Source: Candidatus Iainarchaeum sp. (GTDB taxonomy: Archaea > Micrarchaeota > Micrarchaeia > Anstonellales > Bilamarchaeaceae). Taken from it: DNA of 15,947 bases. A program made the translations under genes and the position numbers. Location: assembly GCA_028711485.1 (NCBI GenBank), contig JAQTSF010000007.1, positions 1-15,947 on the forward strand, in the 5' to 3' direction. Below are positions 14,005 to 15,947 of the stretch, piece after piece (within the stretch, counting starts at the first letter, position 1; the number at the start of each line of letters is the position of its first letter). The notes under the pieces were generated by a model. The model searched no databases, was not told the origin of the DNA, and saw nothing but the letters and a program-made list of their open reading frames with translations.

Positions 14005-14032
14005 TTTATATTAATTTACATTTTATATTCTT
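14005..14032. promoter_or_regulatory. AT-rich divergent promoter region, pyrE and helical-protein gene
   Basis: The 56-bp gap contains two TATA-like elements: TTTATATTAA at about 14005-14014 on the + strand, 33-43 bp before ATG 14048, and ATATAAAATG on the - strand (about 14021-14030), 30-40 bp before the pyrE ATG. Each is at a workable distance for one gene. Assignments rest on spacing only. Confidence 0.4.
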
Positions 14033-14047
14033 ATTGGTGTTTATCTG

Positions 14048-14764
14048 ATGTATTCAACAAGGAAAACAGAAAGACAGAATTCCCTTGAACAATTATCAGA
14101 TATCATGCAAAATCTACAGAAACTATCCAAAATTAAAACTTCTATACTTGATACTATAAGTTATAGAATTGCTCTTTCCACTCACACCTGGAAATATGGC
14201 ATATTCCTTGGTCTTCCAGAAGAAACTCTTAAAAAACTTCCAAAAGAAATTGCAAGTGCTTTGCAAGCATATTACTTACTTTCAAAAGAGATTTCATTTC
14301 TTTTATCCTCACTTAAAAATGCAGATGAAACTTCATTAAAGACCTATTTTGGACTTAGAAAAAAAATACTTGAAGCAGCAGTCCAAATTCAACAGGGGTT
14401 GCTTTCAGAATCCGTAACCACAATGCTTGAAACAGCATCAATTCTTATATCTACTCTAAAATCTTCTCCTAATAATGTTAAAAAAGGAGATTTCCAAACT
14501 TTTTTTGAAAAATATTCTGAATGTGAGGAATACTTTAGAAGATCTTTTTTATTTTCTTTTCCTGAAAAATACGATCCATCCTTTGCTTCTGAATATGATG
14601 AAATTCTTCAACAATCTTTTGCATTTGAAATTACAAGTATTGATTATGCTTTAGCTGGAAAATTCGAGCTTGCGTTTGAAGAATTGATGAAATGGTTTTC
14701 TTTTATGCAGGATTTTGTTGGCCGGAGTGTTATAAGAGAATCCACTCCAAAAACAATAGATTAG
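14048..14764 (+). CDS. Unrecognised all-helical protein
   Basis: 238 aa; I do not recognise the family. The sequence looks wholly alpha-helical and soluble, rich in Leu, Ser, Glu and Lys, with no signal peptide or membrane segment. Helical stretches run at about 13-50, 58-90, 95-138, 147-170 and 181-226, with loops at LGLPEETLKKLP (54-65) and FPEKYDPSF (171-179). No cysteine or histidine cluster is present. The layout suggests a helical-bundle adaptor or scaffold, but no function can be claimed. ATG 14048 follows GTGTTTATCTG, resembling the bases before the proline dehydrogenase ATG. Its stop overlaps the stop of the convergent GGGP synthase gene by four bases. Confidence 0.75.
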   Translation: MYSTRKTERQNSLEQLSDIMQNLQKLSKIKTSILDTISYRIALSTHTWKYGIFLGLPEETLKKLPKEIASALQAYYLLSKEISFLLSSLKNADETSLKTYFGLRKKILEAAVQIQQGLLSESVTTMLETASILISTLKSSPNNVKKGDFQTFFEKYSECEEYFRRSFLFSFPEKYDPSFASEYDEILQQSFAFEITSIDYALAGKFELAFEELMKWFSFMQDFVGRSVIRESTPKTID

Positions 14765-15507
14765 TGTACGGCGTCAGCCATTTTTTTTATTTGTTCAACA
14801 GAACCTTTTCCTTTTTCAAAAGCAGTTCCTACTTGTATTGCCTTTGCACCTGCTTTTACAATATTCTTTGCCTGTTCAGGTGTTTTTATTCCACCTGCAA
14901 CAATATAAGGAATATCTATTTGCGAGGAAACCGCTCTTATCATTTCAAGAGGAACATGTCCTTCTTTTGGATTGCTTCCTGTATCTGTAATTACAAAATG
15001 AAAACCCATATACTGAGCTGCTAGGGCAAGTGAAACTGCTCTTTCGTTATCACTTCTTTTTATTAATTCAACATCCGCAACTTTTCCAACAGTTCCTCCT
15101 GGTTCTACTACCAAATATCCTACAGGAATAGGTTCAATTTCTAATTTTTTTATCATAGGAGCTCCCTTTACCTGTGCCCCGCTTATCCAATAAGGGTTTC
15201 TTGAATTCAATAAACTCATAAAATAAGTGGCATCAGCATATTTTGTAAGCCAGCTTACATTTCCTGGAAATAATACCATAGGAACGTTTATATTTTCCTT
15301 TATTCTTTTTGCAATTTCATCCAATTTTTCTTGTGAACTAAGAGTACTCCCACCTATCAATAAGATATCTGCTCCTGCGTTGTTTGCATTTTTTGCGGTT
15401 TGAACCGCACTTTCAAAAGTATGGTCGTCAGGGTCTATTAAGGTAAATAATAATGCTCTTTTTTTATCTAATTCTTCAAGAATATATCTCTCAACTTTCC
15501 CAATCAT
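14761..15507 (-). CDS. Geranylgeranylglyceryl phosphate synthase
   Basis: 248 aa, the family's normal length. It joins geranylgeranyl diphosphate to sn-glycerol 1-phosphate, forming the first ether bond of archaeal membrane lipids; this is a strong archaeal marker. The TIM-barrel landmarks are LLFTLIDPDD (19-28) with the Mg-binding Asp, AGADILLIGGST (44-55), MVLFPGN, a YFMSLLNSRNPYWISGAQ stretch that contacts the prenyl chain, PVGYLVVEPGGTVGKVADVE, and the phosphate-binding pair IVAGGIKTPEQA and GAKAIQVGTAFEKG. The start at 15505-15507 is preceded on its strand by GGTGA about six bases upstream, matching the archaeal 16S 3' end. It converges on the helical-protein gene with a four-base overlap and diverges from the pyrophosphatase gene. 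Confidence 0.97.
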   Translation of the reverse strand: MIGKVERYILEELDKKRALLFTLIDPDDHTFESAVQTAKNANNAGADILLIGGSTLSSQEKLDEIAKRIKENINVPMVLFPGNVSWLTKYADATYFMSLLNSRNPYWISGAQVKGAPMIKKLEIEPIPVGYLVVEPGGTVGKVADVELIKRSDNERAVSLALAAQYMGFHFVITDTGSNPKEGHVPLEMIRAVSSQIDIPYIVAGGIKTPEQAKNIVKAGAKAIQVGTAFEKGKGSVEQIKKMADAVH

Positions 15508-15654
15508 TACTTTTCACCATTATTATATCATTCTAAATATACTCTTTATTACATATTTAAATGCTTTCTTCTATCCTTAAAAAATTGTTCACAATTTAAT
15601 TAGGTATTTAAATTTTTACTTTTACATTAAAAAGAAGATAATCGAGGTGTATAA
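15508..15654. promoter_or_regulatory. Divergent promoter region, GGGP synthase and pyrophosphatase
   Basis: Of the 147 bp, the left part holds GTATATTTAG and ATTTAAATAT-type elements on the - strand (about 15537-15563) for GGGP synthase, plus its GGTGA ribosome site. The right part holds GGTATTTAAAT (15602-15612) on the + strand for the pyrophosphatase, followed by a GAGGTG ribosome site (15644-15649) six bases or so before ATG 15655. Both genes thus seem to have leaders with Shine-Dalgarno sites, unlike several leaderless genes in the window. Confidence 0.5.
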
Positions 15655-15947
15655 ATGAATAATATAGTATTGTTTACATTCTTTTCAGGAATATTTGTAT
15701 TATTATATGGATTATTCCTGGCATTTAAAATAAAAAAAGCACCAGCAGGAACTCAGAAAATGAATGAAATTTCAAAAGCAATAGAACAAGGTGCAAATGC
15801 CTTTCTCACAAGGCAGTATATTACAATACTTCCAATAACTATAATTCTGGCAGCAATAATCTTCTTTACAATAGGAATGGATACAAGCATTTCTTTTGTT
15901 GCAGGGGTATTATGTTCTGCACTTGCAGGATTTATAGGAATGAAAAT
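15655..15947 (+). CDS. hppA: Membrane-bound ion-translocating pyrophosphatase (5' part)
   Basis: The first 97 codons are visible; the gene runs off the right edge. The family hydrolyses pyrophosphate and pumps H+ or Na+ across the membrane. The visible N terminus has a first membrane helix (about residues 4-24), then KIKKAPAGTQKMNEISKAIEQGANAFLTRQY, the conserved segment in which the cytoplasmic end of helix 1 leads into helix 2, a second helix (about 57-73), and FVAGVLCSALAGFIGMK, the family's conserved third-helix motif. Ion specificity and K+ dependence depend on residues outside the window. ATG 15655 is supported by GAGGTG just upstream and a TATA element near 15605. Confidence 0.93.
   Translation, partial: MNNIVLFTFFSGIFVLLYGLFLAFKIKKAPAGTQKMNEISKAIEQGANAFLTRQYITILPITIILAAIIFFTIGMDTSISFVAGVLCSALAGFIGMK

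Noticed and set aside
1..15947. CRISPR array, insertion sequence, rRNA or toxin-antitoxin pair
   Set aside because: No regularly spaced direct repeats, transposase motifs, rRNA sequence or small paired toxin-like genes were seen on either strand.

Overview
This window is archaeal chromosomal DNA, AT-rich (about one-third G+C by eye) and densely coded, with no gap over 300 bases that lacks a gene. The archaeal signs are a geranylgeranylglyceryl phosphate synthase, a euryarchaeal-type family B DNA polymerase, an Nre-family repair protein, type II methionine aminopeptidase, TATA-box promoters 25-35 bp upstream of starts, frequent leaderless starts, and tRNA genes carrying several introns. The AT-rich, compact gene style would fit a small-genome (DPANN-like) archaeon, but I cannot assign a lineage from this stretch alone.

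Layout. 1-1592 (+): the 3' part of methionine aminopeptidase, then a proline dehydrogenase-like gene. 1525-4772 (-): a tight four-gene operon read pdxS - inositol-monophosphatase-family gene - purM-like gene - pdxT, which brackets the PLP synthase pair around two other enzymes. pdxT overlaps the end of the proline dehydrogenase gene tail to tail. 4802-4973: a TATA element that can serve both pdxS (-) and tRNA-Arg(TCG) (+), then that tRNA with two introns. 5029-9520 (+): a secreted, membrane-anchored beta-sandwich protein, a protein with three tandem excisionase/MerR-like winged-helix repeats, and family B DNA polymerase with a C-terminal PCNA-binding motif. 9564-9817 (+): tRNA-Phe(GAA), again with two introns at the same two positions. 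9872-13991 (-): an unrecognised 244-aa protein, a small asparaginase-domain gene broken by a one-base frameshift, an Nre repair protein with a zinc-binding cluster and PCNA motif, then an AEC-family transporter that lies just downstream of pyrE. 14048-14764 (+): an unrecognised all-helical protein, converging on GGGP synthase (14761-15507, -). 15655-end (+): the start of a membrane-bound pyrophosphatase.

How the genes fit together. PdxS and PdxT form the two halves of the ribose-5-phosphate-dependent PLP synthase. PolB and Nre are both replication-fork proteins with C-terminal PCNA-interacting peptides. PyrE (UMP synthesis) is two bases from a permease start and probably cotranscribed with it. 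The most unusual signals are the paired anticodon-loop plus T-loop introns in both tRNAs, the three-fold winged-helix protein, the missing metal-binding Asp in the pdx-operon phosphatase, and the frameshifted asparaginase.
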